From contig NZ_QRAN01000011.1 in NCBI RefSeq assembly GCF_003457605.1, forward strand, positions 92,921 to 156,920: DNA of 64,000 bases, given 5' to 3'. The notes under the pieces are model-generated. The model saw only the letters and a list, made by a program, of their open reading frames with translations. It did no database searches and was not told where the DNA came from. Each line of letters begins with the position of its first letter. The stretch's first letter is position 1. This DNA comes from Seongchinamella sediminis. GTDB taxonomy: Bacteria > Pseudomonadota > Gammaproteobacteria > Pseudomonadales > Halieaceae. Below, in pieces: positions 38,306 through 47,273 of this stretch. The position numbers and the translations under genes are program-made.

Positions 38306-39004
38306 ATGTTACGCACACTGAAGCACCTCAGCCTGCCAATCGCCGCCTGTGCCCTGCTGGCGGCACCGGCATTGGCCGATGGCCCGAAAATCAGCTGGGA
38401 CCTGGACGACGCGCTGAAACAGGTGGACCGCCAGGCCGACGACTTCGAGACGGTCATGGCCCGGGTGGAAGTTGTCCGCCGCGACCTCGGGGGCGAGGAA
38501 CTGAGCCGGGAACAGGGTACTGTTTTCATGGACAGGAAGGGGCGTATCCGGCTGGATGCCGACGCCCCCAAGGAGCGCACCTACCTGGTTGAGAAGAAAA
38601 CGCTGTACATTCACTACCCGGCGGAAAAGCGGGTGGAAGAGTACTCCCTGTCGCGCCACAAGAACCGCATGGAACCGTTCATCCGCCTGGGCTTCACCGA
38701 CAGCGGCAAGGACCTCAAGGACGGTTACCTGCTGACCTCCCTGGGTGAGCGGGACATCGCCGACAGCCGCACTCTGGGGCTGGAGTTGACCCCGGAGGAG
38801 GAAAAGACCCGGGCGGTGATGGGCAAGGCCCAGCTGTGGATAGACCAGGCGTCGTGGACGCCGACCCAGCAGGTCCTCACTGCCTCCGCGCAGGGTGAGG
38901 AAATTACCCTGACCTACAGCTTCGTCGCCCGCAACCTGCAGCTCAATCCCGAACTGTTCTCGACCCGCTGGCCCCGGGACACTGACAAACAGAAGATGAA
39001 ATAA
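38306..39004 (+). CDS. LolA-like outer-membrane lipoprotein-sorting protein
   Basis: A 232-residue secreted protein with signal peptide HLSLPIAACALLAAPALA cleaved before DGPKIS. The mature domain (VMARVEVVRRDLGGEELS, RIRLDADAPKERTYLVEKKTLYIHYP and onward) shows the half-barrel strand pattern of LolA/LolB-like proteins. GGGAG precedes the ATG. It is not the housekeeping LolA by context, and is better seen as one of the DUF-type LolA relatives found in many gammaproteobacteria. It is followed by a hairpin and a convergent pilin gene. Confidence 0.75.
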   Translation: MLRTLKHLSLPIAACALLAAPALADGPKISWDLDDALKQVDRQADDFETVMARVEVVRRDLGGEELSREQGTVFMDRKGRIRLDADAPKERTYLVEKKTLYIHYPAEKRVEEYSLSRHKNRMEPFIRLGFTDSGKDLKDGYLLTSLGERDIADSRTLGLELTPEEEKTRAVMGKAQLWIDQASWTPTQQVLTASAQGEEITLTYSFVARNLQLNPELFSTRWPRDTDKQKMK

Positions 39005-39036
39005 CGGAGGCGTTTGGCTTCGCCTGGCTTAAGGTT

Positions 39037-39062
39037 GTCGGCGCCCGGGGATGGGCGCCGAC
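39037..39062. terminator. Hairpin between convergent genes
   Basis: GTCGGCGCCC and GGGCGCCGAC form a perfect ten-base stem around a six-base loop, in the 68-base gap between the LolA-like (+) and pilin (-) genes. No T-run follows on either side, so a terminator role is uncertain. Confidence 0.4.
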
Positions 39063-39072
39063 AGTGGTTCGC

Positions 39073-39570
39073 CTAGATACGGCAGTTGGCGGGAGCGTAT
39101 TTGTTCTCGACGCCGTCTGTGTCGGCAGGTTTACAGACCCATACAATCTCGCCCGTGGAGGTACTGGGCACCAGTTGCAGCTTTTTTTCGTCTGCCGGAG
39201 TGTTCGGTAAATCCAGAGTGACCGTGATAACGCCCGTGGGGGGAGTCGACGAGGAGACTTCCAACCTCAGAATATAGTCATAGGCATCGTAGTCGTCAGC
39301 TGTGGGCAATCCGGCCTTTTCATTACTATCAGGCCATTCGTAACCGTTTGTATAAAAGTACTCGCTGACCGAGGTCTTCGCCTCCCCCATAAACCCCATC
39401 GCCTCCGAGACCTTGGAGCGGGTGGCGTATTCCACGTAGGCGGGCATAGCGATCACCGCCAGAATGCTGACAATGGTGACCACGATCATCAGCTCGATCA
39501 CGGTAAAACCGCTCTGCCCGGAGGCAGGACCAGTTGCGGGCAGGCGTCCAGATTCAGGTTTCATACTCAT
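39073..39570 (-). CDS. Type IV pilin-like protein
   Basis: A 165-residue prepilin. The leader ends GQSG|FTVIELMIV, with Phe+1 and Glu+5, the processing site of PilD, followed by the hydrophobic helix TIVSILAVIAMPAYVEYATR. The C-terminal domain ends with two cysteines (VCKPADTDG and PANCRI), the D-region disulfide of type IVa major pilins. GGAGG before the ATG at 39570 supports the start. It overlaps the upstream HAMP gene by four bases (ATGA). No other pilus genes are nearby, so it relies on a distant assembly machine. Confidence 0.88.
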   Translation of the reverse strand: MSMKPESGRLPATGPASGQSGFTVIELMIVVTIVSILAVIAMPAYVEYATRSKVSEAMGFMGEAKTSVSEYFYTNGYEWPDSNEKAGLPTADDYDAYDYILRLEVSSSTPPTGVITVTLDLPNTPADEKKLQLVPSTSTGEIVWVCKPADTDGVENKYAPANCRI

Positions 39571-40070
39571 GAATTCGCCTCCGTCTTCAGCTGCCCCGTG
39601 ACCGCCAGCAACCTGTCCAGCGAGGCCTTCACGTCACCACCGGCCGCCTGGGCAGCCCGCGCTTCCTCCGCCAGGGTCTTCACCTCCGCCACCGTGGTGC
39701 ACAACTGCTCCAGGCCGCCATTAATCTCCGCGGCTTCGTCCTGGAACATATCCTTGTCGCGCAGGCTTATGCGTACGGTCAGGTCGCCGGCGCCAAAGGC
39801 GCGCAGTTGCCTGGAAAACACAAAAATGGGGCCGGCGATACGGTGGGTTGAGCGCAGGCTCAGGTACCAGACGCCACACACCAGCAGCAACTCCACCAGC
39901 CCTATGAGCAGCGCAGAAGAGGAGGATAGCTGCAGGGCCAGGTCCCCGGGCATCAACATGCCGGCAATCAGAATCAGGTTTGCCACCAGCACTGTCATCG
40001 CCACCAGCACAATGGCATAGTGATGCTGGAATTTTCGATTGATGACTACCGTTTTACGCCGATTTTGCAT
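39567..40070 (-). CDS. Short two-helix membrane protein with HAMP domain
   Basis: A 167-residue protein with two transmembrane segments (YAIVLVAMTVLVANLILIAG and SSALLIGLVELLLVCGVWYL), then a HAMP domain (HRIAGPIFVFSRQLRAFGAG DLTVRISLR split by one residue boundary) and a helical coiled region ending TGQLKTEANS. No output domain (kinase, cyclase or methyl-accepting) follows. It is translationally coupled to the pilin gene. Its role is unknown; a signal-relay partner or pilus-associated membrane sensor are possibilities. ATG 40070 has GGGGCAG upstream. Confidence 0.72.
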   Translation of the reverse strand: MQNRRKTVVINRKFQHHYAIVLVAMTVLVANLILIAGMLMPGDLALQLSSSSALLIGLVELLLVCGVWYLSLRSTHRIAGPIFVFSRQLRAFGAGDLTVRISLRDKDMFQDEAAEINGGLEQLCTTVAEVKTLAEEARAAQAAGGDVKASLDRLLAVTGQLKTEANS

Positions 40071-40242
40071 GACTGCCCCTATCACCCCTGTTATCGCGCA
40101 AGAATACGGTAACTGCAGGGCCGGTAACAACCGCGAAAGCAGAATCCTCGGTTAAGACTGTGACCGGGCTCACAGCCTGACTACCCTGAGCGCGCGGTTG
40201 CTGCCACATGGCCCTCTGGGTGGCCCCTGGCGGGCACACTGC

Positions 40243-40941
40243 TTACCAGCCCAGTACCTGCTTCACAAAGGGAATGGAAAGTGCCCGTTTGCGGGCCAGG
40301 GACGCCCGGTCCAGCTGGTCCAGCAGGTCGAGCAGCTGGCTCAGGTCCCGCGGCGCGCGGGTGACGATAAAGCCGGCGACATCGTCGCCCAGGTTCAGTC
40401 CCCGGCGGGAGGCGCGATACTGCAAAATCGCCCGCTTTTGCTCGTCATCGGCGGATAGCAGCTGGTAAACCACACCCCAGCTGAGCCGCGAGCGCAGGTC
40501 CGCCAGCTCCACACCCAGGACCCGGGGCGCGGCATCGGCGGCAATCAACAGGCGGCAGCCCCACTCCCGGGCCCGGTTGTAGAGGCCGAACAGCGCGTGC
40601 TCCCAGGCCTGCTGCCCCATCACCACATCCAGGTCGTCAAGCGCCACAAGCCCCAGGGTTTCCACGCCCGACAGCACCTCTTCCGGGGGGTAGACCGACA
40701 GTTCCCGCAGTGGCAGGTACAGGGCGTTGTCACCGGCCAGATGGCAGGCCCCCTGCAGCAGGTGGGACTTGCCGCTGCCCTGGGCGCCATGAATGAACAC
40801 CATCGCTTCACCCTGTCCCGCGCTCATCTCGCGCACGGCTTCGAGCAGCGCGGCCGAGGTGTCGGCGGCGAGGAAATTGTCCAGGGTGGCATCGTCCCGC
40901 AACTGCACCAGCAGCGGCAGTTGGCGGCCGGATTGGGCCAT
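40243..40941 (-). CDS. hda: DnaA regulatory inactivator Hda
   Basis: A 232-residue AAA+ protein that stimulates ATP hydrolysis by DnaA on the sliding clamp, preventing re-initiation. The N-terminus holds a clamp-binding QLPLLVQL motif. The Walker A is GAQGSGKSHLL (about 51-61), Walker B is LVALDDLD (about 99-106), and the sensor/box VII region is DLRSRLSWG (about 150). The ATG at 40941 gives the usual length. It follows perM directly (one-base gap), the standard Pseudomonas-like order purM / DUF2066 / perM / hda. Confidence 0.92.
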   Translation of the reverse strand: MAQSGRQLPLLVQLRDDATLDNFLAADTSAALLEAVREMSAGQGEAMVFIHGAQGSGKSHLLQGACHLAGDNALYLPLRELSVYPPEEVLSGVETLGLVALDDLDVVMGQQAWEHALFGLYNRAREWGCRLLIAADAAPRVLGVELADLRSRLSWGVVYQLLSADDEQKRAILQYRASRRGLNLGDDVAGFIVTRAPRDLSQLLDLLDQLDRASLARKRALSIPFVKQVLGW

Positions 40942-40942
40942 G

Positions 40943-41998
40943 CTAGTCCCCCCCATACAGGTCGCTGGAACGGTAGTGGTGCATGGCATGGCGCAGGAAA
41001 ACCATGATCACGGCGGCGGCCGGCAGCGCCAGCACCACCCCCACAAACCCCGCAACCTGGCCCCCGGCCATCAGCGCGAAGATCACCGCCACCGGGTGCA
41101 GGCCGATACGGTCACCCACCAGTATCGGGGTCAGCAGCATGCTTTCCACTGCCTGGCCAACGGCAAACACCAGGCCCACCCAGAGCAGCATGGTCCAGTC
41201 GCCGAACTGGATCCAGGCAGCGATCAGCGAGGCGACAATACCGACGATAAAGCCCAGGTAGGGGACGATACTGGCAAGCCCGGCAATCACCCCCAGCAGC
41301 ATGGCCAGCTGCAGGCCCACCAGCCACAGGCCCGCCGAGTACATCGCCCCCAGTGCACACATCACCAGGAACTGGCCGCGCAGGAAGGCACCGACCACCT
41401 CGTCCGCTTCCGCCGCCAGTTCCACGGTCTTTTCCTGCCAGGCCAGCGGGAACAGCGCCAGGGTCTTTTTCATCAGCCGGTCCCAGTCGCGCATGAGATA
41501 AAACGCAACCACCGGCACCAGGGCAAGATTGGCCAGCCCCAACAGCATACTGGCGCCAGAGCCGCTAATTTTCTTCAATGACTGGGCGGTGAATTTGCCC
41601 ACCGACTGCCAGTTGTCTGCCAGCTGTCCCGTCCAGTCCACCCGCGGCAGGGTTTTCGCCGGCAGGTCCAGGCGCTGCTGTAGCCAGGGCACCGCCTCGC
41701 CGATAAACCAGTTATAGATTTGCGGAATCTTGCCGACCAGCGCGTCCAGCTGGATCAGTAACATCGGCAGCGCAAACACCAGGGCGACAGCGACAATCGC
41801 GGTGAACAGCAAAAACACAATCGCCACTGCCAGGGTACGCCCCACCCCCTTTGCTTCCAGCCGGTCCACCAGCGGATCACCCAGATAGGCGATAAGGCCG
41901 CCCAGCACGAAAGGCGAGAGAATGGGCTGTAACAGGTACAGCGCCACACCCAGTAACAGGGCGACCGCCAGGGCCACCGGCCAGCGGTACATGTCCAT
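40943..41998 (-). CDS. AI-2E family transporter (PerM-like)
   Basis: A 351-residue membrane protein with about eight helices (VALAVALLLGVALYLLQ, SPFVLGGLIAYLGDPLVDRLE, then MCALGAMYSAGLWLVGL, LASIVPYLGFIVGIVASLIAA). The family includes TqsA and PerM, some of which export small molecules. ATG 41998 is preferred to the GTG at 42025, which overlaps the upstream gene. No substrate can be assigned. It is linked to hda and DUF2066 in an operon common in this group. Confidence 0.88.
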   Translation of the reverse strand: MDMYRWPVALAVALLLGVALYLLQPILSPFVLGGLIAYLGDPLVDRLEAKGVGRTLAVAIVFLLFTAIVAVALVFALPMLLIQLDALVGKIPQIYNWFIGEAVPWLQQRLDLPAKTLPRVDWTGQLADNWQSVGKFTAQSLKKISGSGASMLLGLANLALVPVVAFYLMRDWDRLMKKTLALFPLAWQEKTVELAAEADEVVGAFLRGQFLVMCALGAMYSAGLWLVGLQLAMLLGVIAGLASIVPYLGFIVGIVASLIAAWIQFGDWTMLLWVGLVFAVGQAVESMLLTPILVGDRIGLHPVAVIFALMAGGQVAGFVGVVLALPAAAVIMVFLRHAMHHYRSSDLYGGD

Positions 41999-42012
41999 GC
42001 GTTCCGAGGGGT

Positions 42013-43050
42013 CTAGTTGGTCCACTGGTAAACCAGTTGCCCGGGCAGGTCGCCCTCGCGCTGCAGGCGCTTGTTGAGTTCGATAATGGTGGCAAGCTGG
42101 GCGGCGTCAGCGGCGGTATCCAGGCCGAATTCGACCCGCTCACCATTGATGGACTCGACGTTGGCGTGCTCGATCAGCTCCAGGCTTTCCAGCCAGTTCA
42201 CTATAGCGGTGTAATCACTGAAGCTCACCACGCCACTGACCACCATGCGCACCCTGTCGTCCGCCGCCCCGGTCGGCGCCACCGCATACCGGGATGCCAT
42301 CTCCTCGGCGGCCAGGGCCACACCGTCGCGTATAAAGCCCGCCGCGGCGGGCGTCTGGCTGCCGCGGTCCAGGCGATGAATACCGAAGAAATAACTCCAG
42401 TCACCCGTCCACTGGCCGCTGGATAACACCACCGCCCTGCCTACCAGCAGATGTTCCGCGCGGTAGCGCGCCGATGCAGACTGGACCACCGGGCCACGCT
42501 GCTCCCAGACATCGTCCACGCTGATCGCCGTCGCATCCGCCAGGTCGAACAGCGGCAGTTGCAGCGGCACCCCCCTGCGCTCGAACGCGGTCACCAGCTG
42601 GGCAGCCAGTTCCGGGGTATCGGCAAAGCTCACCAACTGGCGGGCCCCTTCCATCTCCACCGCCATCCAGACCAGCACCCGGGGCCGGTTGGCCGTCCAC
42701 AGCGGCAGCCGGGCATTGGTCAGCAAACGATTGATGTAGGAGTCATCAAATTCAAACCGGGCGCTCAGCTCATCGCTGTCCCGGTCATTGCGGACGTAGG
42801 CGTATTGCTGCACATGACTGCGCGCCTCCGCCAACGCGGTGACGATATCAGGGTGCTGTAACACCTCTTCACTGCCGGAGACCTTGACCAGGACCTCAGC
42901 CAGGGCGTCCCGGGAGGCACTGGCCAGGGCGCTGCTGCTCTGGTTGCTGACCGGCACCTGGGCAGAGTGCAGGTTCCTGACCACCTCTGCCGCGGCCGCC
43001 CCGGCAAATAGGGTCAGGGCCATAAACAGCCACTGGATGGACTTGGACAC
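42013..43050 (-). CDS. DUF2066-family exported protein
   Basis: A 345-residue protein starting at a GTG at 43050, with signal peptide SKSIQWLFMALTLFAGAAAA. The DUF2066 pattern is seen in ALAEVLVKVSGSEEVLQ and QYAYV near the start, then a repeat-like C-terminal half. It sits divergent to purM, its usual place in gammaproteobacteria. The biological function of the family is unknown. The open frame continues far upstream, antisense to purM, but that extension is not coding. Confidence 0.85.
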   Translation of the reverse strand: MSKSIQWLFMALTLFAGAAAAEVVRNLHSAQVPVSNQSSSALASASRDALAEVLVKVSGSEEVLQHPDIVTALAEARSHVQQYAYVRNDRDSDELSARFEFDDSYINRLLTNARLPLWTANRPRVLVWMAVEMEGARQLVSFADTPELAAQLVTAFERRGVPLQLPLFDLADATAISVDDVWEQRGPVVQSASARYRAEHLLVGRAVVLSSGQWTGDWSYFFGIHRLDRGSQTPAAAGFIRDGVALAAEEMASRYAVAPTGAADDRVRMVVSGVVSFSDYTAIVNWLESLELIEHANVESINGERVEFGLDTAADAAQLATIIELNKRLQREGDLPGQLVYQWTN

Positions 43051-43209
43051 GCTGGAATCCTGAATAAACCCGAGAACGCCGCATTGTAGCAGCCCTTTCC
43101 TTTCCGGACAGGTGCAGCGCGATCCAATTTCAGCATTATGACAGGTGCGCCCCAGGCCGAGTCGTACTAAAATGGCGCCCCTCCCTAACTCCACGGATCG
43201 CCCGACACC

Positions 43210-44250
43210 ATGAGCAGTGACAGCAAGCAGCCCTCCCTCAGCTACCAGGACGCTGGGGTCAACATCGATGCAGGCAATGCCCTGGTAGAACGCATCAAGG
43301 GCGTGTCGCGCAAGACGGCCAGGCCGGAAGTGCTGGGCGGGCTGGGAGGCTTTGGCGCCCTGTGTGAAATACCGGCGGGCTACAGGGAACCGATCCTGGT
43401 TTCCGGCACCGACGGGGTAGGCACCAAGCTGCGCCTGGCCATGGACCTCGGCATCCACAACACGATTGGCATCGACCTGGTGGCCATGTGTGTCAACGAC
43501 CTGGTGGTAGCGGGCGCCGAGCCGCTGTTTTTCCTCGACTATTACGCCACCGGCGCCCTCAACGTGGACACCGCCGCCGATGTGGTCGAGGGTATCGGTC
43601 GCGGCTGTGAACTGGCCGGCTGCGCGCTGGTCGGCGGTGAGACCGCCGAAATGCCGGGCATGTACGAGGGCGAGGACTACGACCTGGCCGGCTTCTGCGT
43701 CGGGGTGGTGGAAAAATCCGCCATTATCGATGGCAGCAAGGTTGGCGAGGGCGATGCACTGATTGGCATTGGCAGCAGCGGTGCGCACTCCAATGGCTAC
43801 TCCCTGGTTCGCAAGATCATCGAGGTCAGCGGCGCCGATCTCGGCCAGCCGCTGGCGGACACCACCCTGGGGGAAGCGCTGCTGGCCCCCACCACGATTT
43901 ACGTCCAGGCCCTGCTGCAACTCTTTGCCGCAGTGGAGGTGAAGGCCCTGTCCCACATTACCGGGGGCGGTCTGCTGGAAAACCTTCCCCGGGTTTTACC
44001 GGACGACTGTAATGCCCGCATTGATACCGCCAGCTGGCAATGGCCCGAGGTATTCCAGTGGCTGCAGGCACAGGGCAACGTGGCAACCCGCGAAATGTAT
44101 CGCACCTTCAACTGCGGGGTCGGCATGGTCGTTTGTGTGGCCGCCGAAGATGCCATGGCCACCATCGACCTGCTGCAACAGTCCGGTCATAGGGCCTGGC
44201 AAATCGGGGTGATTACCGCCGGCACCAACGAGGTAGAGCTCACGCCGTGA
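43210..44250 (+). CDS. purM: Phosphoribosylformylglycinamidine cyclo-ligase
   Basis: A 346-residue enzyme (AIR synthetase) performing the fifth step of purine synthesis, ATP-dependent ring closure of FGAM. Motifs: [20 protein letters not shown] at the N-terminus, [14 protein letters not shown] (about 64-77), [17 protein letters not shown], and [16 protein letters not shown] (about 190-205). It is full length. It overlaps purN by four bases and is probably translated in one operon. Confidence 0.97.
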   Translation: MSSDSKQPSLSYQDAGVNIDAGNALVERIKGVSRKTARPEVLGGLGGFGALCEIPAGYREPILVSGTDGVGTKLRLAMDLGIHNTIGIDLVAMCVNDLVVAGAEPLFFLDYYATGALNVDTAADVVEGIGRGCELAGCALVGGETAEMPGMYEGEDYDLAGFCVGVVEKSAIIDGSKVGEGDALIGIGSSGAHSNGYSLVRKIIEVSGADLGQPLADTTLGEALLAPTTIYVQALLQLFAAVEVKALSHITGGGLLENLPRVLPDDCNARIDTASWQWPEVFQWLQAQGNVATREMYRTFNCGVGMVVCVAAEDAMATIDLLQQSGHRAWQIGVITAGTNEVELTP

Positions 44251-44912
44251 ACACTTCCGGCAAAGCCCGCATTGCCATACTGATTTCCGGGCGCGGTTCC
44301 AACCTGCAGGCGTTTATCGATGCCTGCGAATCCGGGGACCTGGACGCCTCGATCGCCCTGGTACTCAGCAACAACCCGGATGCGGCGGGCCTGGCGCGCG
44401 CCGCCGCCGCGGGTATTCCCACAGCCTGCGTGAATCACCGCGAGTTCCCCAGCCGCGAGGCTTTCGATGCCGCACTGGTGGCCAAACTGCAGCCAGTGGA
44501 GCCGGACCTGGTGATCCTCGCGGGCTTCATGCGGATACTGACACCGGTATTTATTACACCTTTTACCGGGAAATTATTGAACATTCATCCATCCCTGCTG
44601 CCAAAATACCCGGGACTGGACACCCACCGGCGGGCGCTTGCCGCGGGCGACAGCGAAGCCGGCGTCACCGTGCACTTCGTGACTCCCGAACTTGATGGTG
44701 GTCCGCCGGTCATACAGGCAAGAGTCCCAATAAACCCCGGCGACACGCCGGAAGCACTGGCAGCAAGAGTAATTGTGCAGGAGCATGTCATTTACCCTAT
44801 TGCCGCAAAATGGCAGTTGCAGCACCGACTGCAACTCGATGAACAGGGAGCAACACTGGATGGTAAACGCATACCTGCCTCGGGCATCGACTATGTACCG
44901 GGCATTGATTAA
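44247..44912 (+). CDS. purN: Phosphoribosylglycinamide formyltransferase
   Basis: A 221-residue enzyme that transfers formyl from 10-formyl-THF to GAR in purine synthesis. Motifs: [17 protein letters not shown] (about 10-26), [16 protein letters not shown] (about 111-126, with the catalytic His), and [14 protein letters not shown] with the catalytic Asp (about 148-161). It starts with a GTG overlapping the purM stop. The 3' end overlaps the next gene. Confidence 0.96.
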   Translation: MNTSGKARIAILISGRGSNLQAFIDACESGDLDASIALVLSNNPDAAGLARAAAAGIPTACVNHREFPSREAFDAALVAKLQPVEPDLVILAGFMRILTPVFITPFTGKLLNIHPSLLPKYPGLDTHRRALAAGDSEAGVTVHFVTPELDGGPPVIQARVPINPGDTPEALAARVIVQEHVIYPIAAKWQLQHRLQLDEQGATLDGKRIPASGIDYVPGID

Positions 44913-45624
44913 TCAAGCCCTGCCTGTGGCGGCCCTGGCGACACTGCTCGCCATGTCATCCCCGGCTGCCCTCGCCGGGGAGCAGAAAAAACTGCAACCT
45001 TACTCCGCCCAGTACAAGACCACTGCCCGGGGCCTCGCGCTCACCCTCAATCGCAAACTGGAAGAAAACGGCGACGGCAGCTACACCCTCACCAATGGCG
45101 GCAAGATCATGGTAGTGGGCTTTCACGAGATGAGTGTGTTCTCGGTTGACGGCGCAACCATTATTCCCAAGTCCTACGTGTACCAGGGTACCGGCCTGAT
45201 CAATCGCCGCCGCGAGGTACACTTCACCCCGGGTAGCGAGACGCTCCGCAGCCTGTACAAGGACCAGTGGTACGACCTGCCCTACGAAGAGGGCACCCTG
45301 GACCGGATGAGCCAGCAGGAGCAGGTGCGCCTGTTCCTGCTCAATGATCCCACGCCAAGAGAAGATATTTTCATGACCGTTGCCGACGGCAAGCGCGTCA
45401 AGGACTACCAGCTGCAGTACGTGGGGGAAGAGACCCTGGACACCCCCGTGGGCAAGCTGGAGACCCTGCACTTCGAGCGTCTCCACGACGACCCCGATCG
45501 CAAGTCAGACACCTGGGTGGCACCTGCACTGGACTACCTCATGGTGAAAACCGTCCACGTGGAAGATGGCAAGCCCGTGGAGGCCATACTCACCAGCGCC
45601 AGCGTGGGCGACAAGGCCGACTGA
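44860..45624 (+). CDS. DUF3108-family periplasmic protein
   Basis: A 254-residue protein from the ATG at 44860, which has GGGAG nine bases upstream; the ATG at 44893 ([10 protein letters not shown]) is the alternative. A signal peptide runs LPVAALATLLAMSSPAALAG. The mature part matches the DUF3108 layout: YSAQYKTTARGLALTL, DGSYTLTNGGKIM, and LETLHFERLHDDPDRKSDTW. The family commonly follows purN. Its role is unknown, possibly outer-membrane biogenesis. It overlaps purN by 53 bases with the chosen start. Confidence 0.85.
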   Translation: MVNAYLPRASTMYRALINQALPVAALATLLAMSSPAALAGEQKKLQPYSAQYKTTARGLALTLNRKLEENGDGSYTLTNGGKIMVVGFHEMSVFSVDGATIIPKSYVYQGTGLINRRREVHFTPGSETLRSLYKDQWYDLPYEEGTLDRMSQQEQVRLFLLNDPTPREDIFMTVADGKRVKDYQLQYVGEETLDTPVGKLETLHFERLHDDPDRKSDTWVAPALDYLMVKTVHVEDGKPVEAILTSASVGDKAD

Positions 45625-45635
45625 GCCGCGGGGAC

Positions 45636-46205
45636 TCAGGCCTTGGGGAGGGTAACCCCGGTCTGGCCCTGGTATTTACCGCCACGGTCCTTGTAGCTGA
45701 CCTCGCACACTTCGTCAGACTCGAAGAACAGCATCTGCGCCACACCCTCGTTGGCGTAAATTTTCGCCGGCAGGGTAGTGGTGTTGGAAAATTCCAGCGT
45801 GACGTGCCCTTCCCACTCCGGCTCCAGCGGGGTCACATTGACGATGATGCCGCAGCGGGCGTAGGTCGACTTCCCCAGGCAGATAGTCAAGACGTTGCGC
45901 GGAATGCGGAAGAACTCCACCGTGCGGGCAAGGGCAAAGGAGTTGGGAGGAATGACGCAGACATCACTTTTCACATCGACAAAACTGCCCTCGTCAAAGC
46001 CCTTGGGGTCAACGGTGGCGGAATTGATATTGGTAAACACCTTGAATTCGTCAGAGCAGCGCACGTCGTAGCCGTAGCTGGAAGTGCCGAAGGAAATCAG
46101 CCTGTCCCCCGTCTCACCAGTACGTACCTGGCCGGCCTCATAGGGCTCTATCATGCCGTGCTCCTGCGCCATACGGCGGATCCACTTGTCTGCTTTGATA
46201 CTCAC
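45636..46205 (-). CDS. dcd: dCTP deaminase
   Basis: A 189-residue enzyme deaminating dCTP to dUTP to supply dTMP synthesis. The signature [18 protein letters not shown] (about 37-54), the [12 protein letters not shown] loop (about 109-120), and [17 protein letters not shown] with the catalytic Glu (about 125-141) are intact. It starts at a GTG. It lies 14 bases after apbC, so the two are probably cotranscribed, and it converges with DUF3108. Confidence 0.96.
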   Translation of the reverse strand: MSIKADKWIRRMAQEHGMIEPYEAGQVRTGETGDRLISFGTSSYGYDVRCSDEFKVFTNINSATVDPKGFDEGSFVDVKSDVCVIPPNSFALARTVEFFRIPRNVLTICLGKSTYARCGIIVNVTPLEPEWEGHVTLEFSNTTTLPAKIYANEGVAQMLFFESDEVCEVSYKDRGGKYQGQTGVTLPKA

Positions 46206-46219
46206 GTATTGGTTTCCAT

Positions 46220-47035
46220 TCAGTCGTCTGAAATCTTGATTTCGGGGAAATGCCGCACGGCATCGCCTCCCGCCGCATCCAGTGCCGCCATCAAACGGTC
46301 GGCCATCTGCAGGTACAGGGCAGTGACCGGCGACTCCGGGTCGGCAATCACCGTCGGACTGCCGGCGTCGGTCTGTTCCCGGATGCGCCGGTCCAGGGGC
46401 AGGCTGGCCAGCAGCGGCACACCGTATTCAGCGGCAATACGCTCGCCGCCCTGCTCGCCAAAAATGTGCTCTTCATGACCGCAATTGCTGCAGCGGTGCA
46501 ACGCCATATTCTCTACCACGCCGAGAATCGGCACATCTACCTTGCGGAACATCTCTATGCCCTTCTGGGCGTCCAGCAGGGCGATATCCTGGGGAGTGGT
46601 CACAATCACCGCGCCGGCAAGCGAGGCTTTCTGGGACAGAGTCAGCTGCACATCGCCGGTCCCCGGCGGCATATCGATGATCAGGTAGTCCAGCGGCCCC
46701 CAGAGAGTCTGCTCCAGCATCTGCGCCAGCGCACCGCCGGCCATGGGGCCGCGCCAGACCATGGGGGTCTTTTCGGTCACCAGGTAGCCCATGGACATGG
46801 TCTTGAGGCCCAGGGCCTTGATCGGCAACAGGTACTGCCCGCCCTGTTGCTCCGGCCGCTCGCCCTCCGCCACGCCCAGCATCAACTGCTGGCTGGGTCC
46901 GTAAATATCGGCATCGAGGAGCCCCACCGCGGCGCCGCGGGCCTGTAGCGCCAGCGCCAGGTTGACCGCCGTCGTGGATTTGCCGACTCCGCCCTTGCCC
47001 GAGGCAATGGCGATTATATGCTTGATTTCATTCAT
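46220..47035 (-). CDS. apbC: Iron-sulfur cluster carrier protein ApbC/Mrp
   Basis: A 271-residue P-loop protein that binds and delivers Fe-S clusters. The deviant Walker [18 protein letters not shown] (about 11-27), [10 protein letters not shown] (about 40-49), and the cluster-binding CSNCGHEE (CxxC, about 180) are present. It lacks the N-terminal DUF59 domain of longer relatives, starting directly at the P-loop domain. It is divergent from metG across 238 bases. Confidence 0.93.
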   Translation of the reverse strand: MNEIKHIIAIASGKGGVGKSTTAVNLALALQARGAAVGLLDADIYGPSQQLMLGVAEGERPEQQGGQYLLPIKALGLKTMSMGYLVTEKTPMVWRGPMAGGALAQMLEQTLWGPLDYLIIDMPPGTGDVQLTLSQKASLAGAVIVTTPQDIALLDAQKGIEMFRKVDVPILGVVENMALHRCSNCGHEEHIFGEQGGERIAAEYGVPLLASLPLDRRIREQTDAGSPTVIADPESPVTALYLQMADRLMAALDAAGGDAVRHFPEIKISDD

Positions 47036-47273
47036 GGGATTTCGCGTCGAATCTGTGGGCCAAAGCCGGGGGCGGCGGCCCGCTACTGAGGCCGCTAGTA
47101 TACGGACTGAAGGCGGCCGCGGCCACTACCGGGGCGGGTTCTGCGCCCTGCGTTCACCGCCCTTGTCCAGCGGGGCCGCGGTGCTGCGCCACAGCCGCGG
47201 CAAAGTAATGAAAAGCGGGGGTAAAACCGCTATAGTAGCGCCCCATTTTTACCCACTCGGACACAGCTGATCT

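Noticed and set aside
43051..43956. Long upstream extension of the DUF2066 frame, antisense to purM
   Set aside because: purM is intact on the other strand, and a signal peptide begins at the GTG at 43050, so the extension is not coding.
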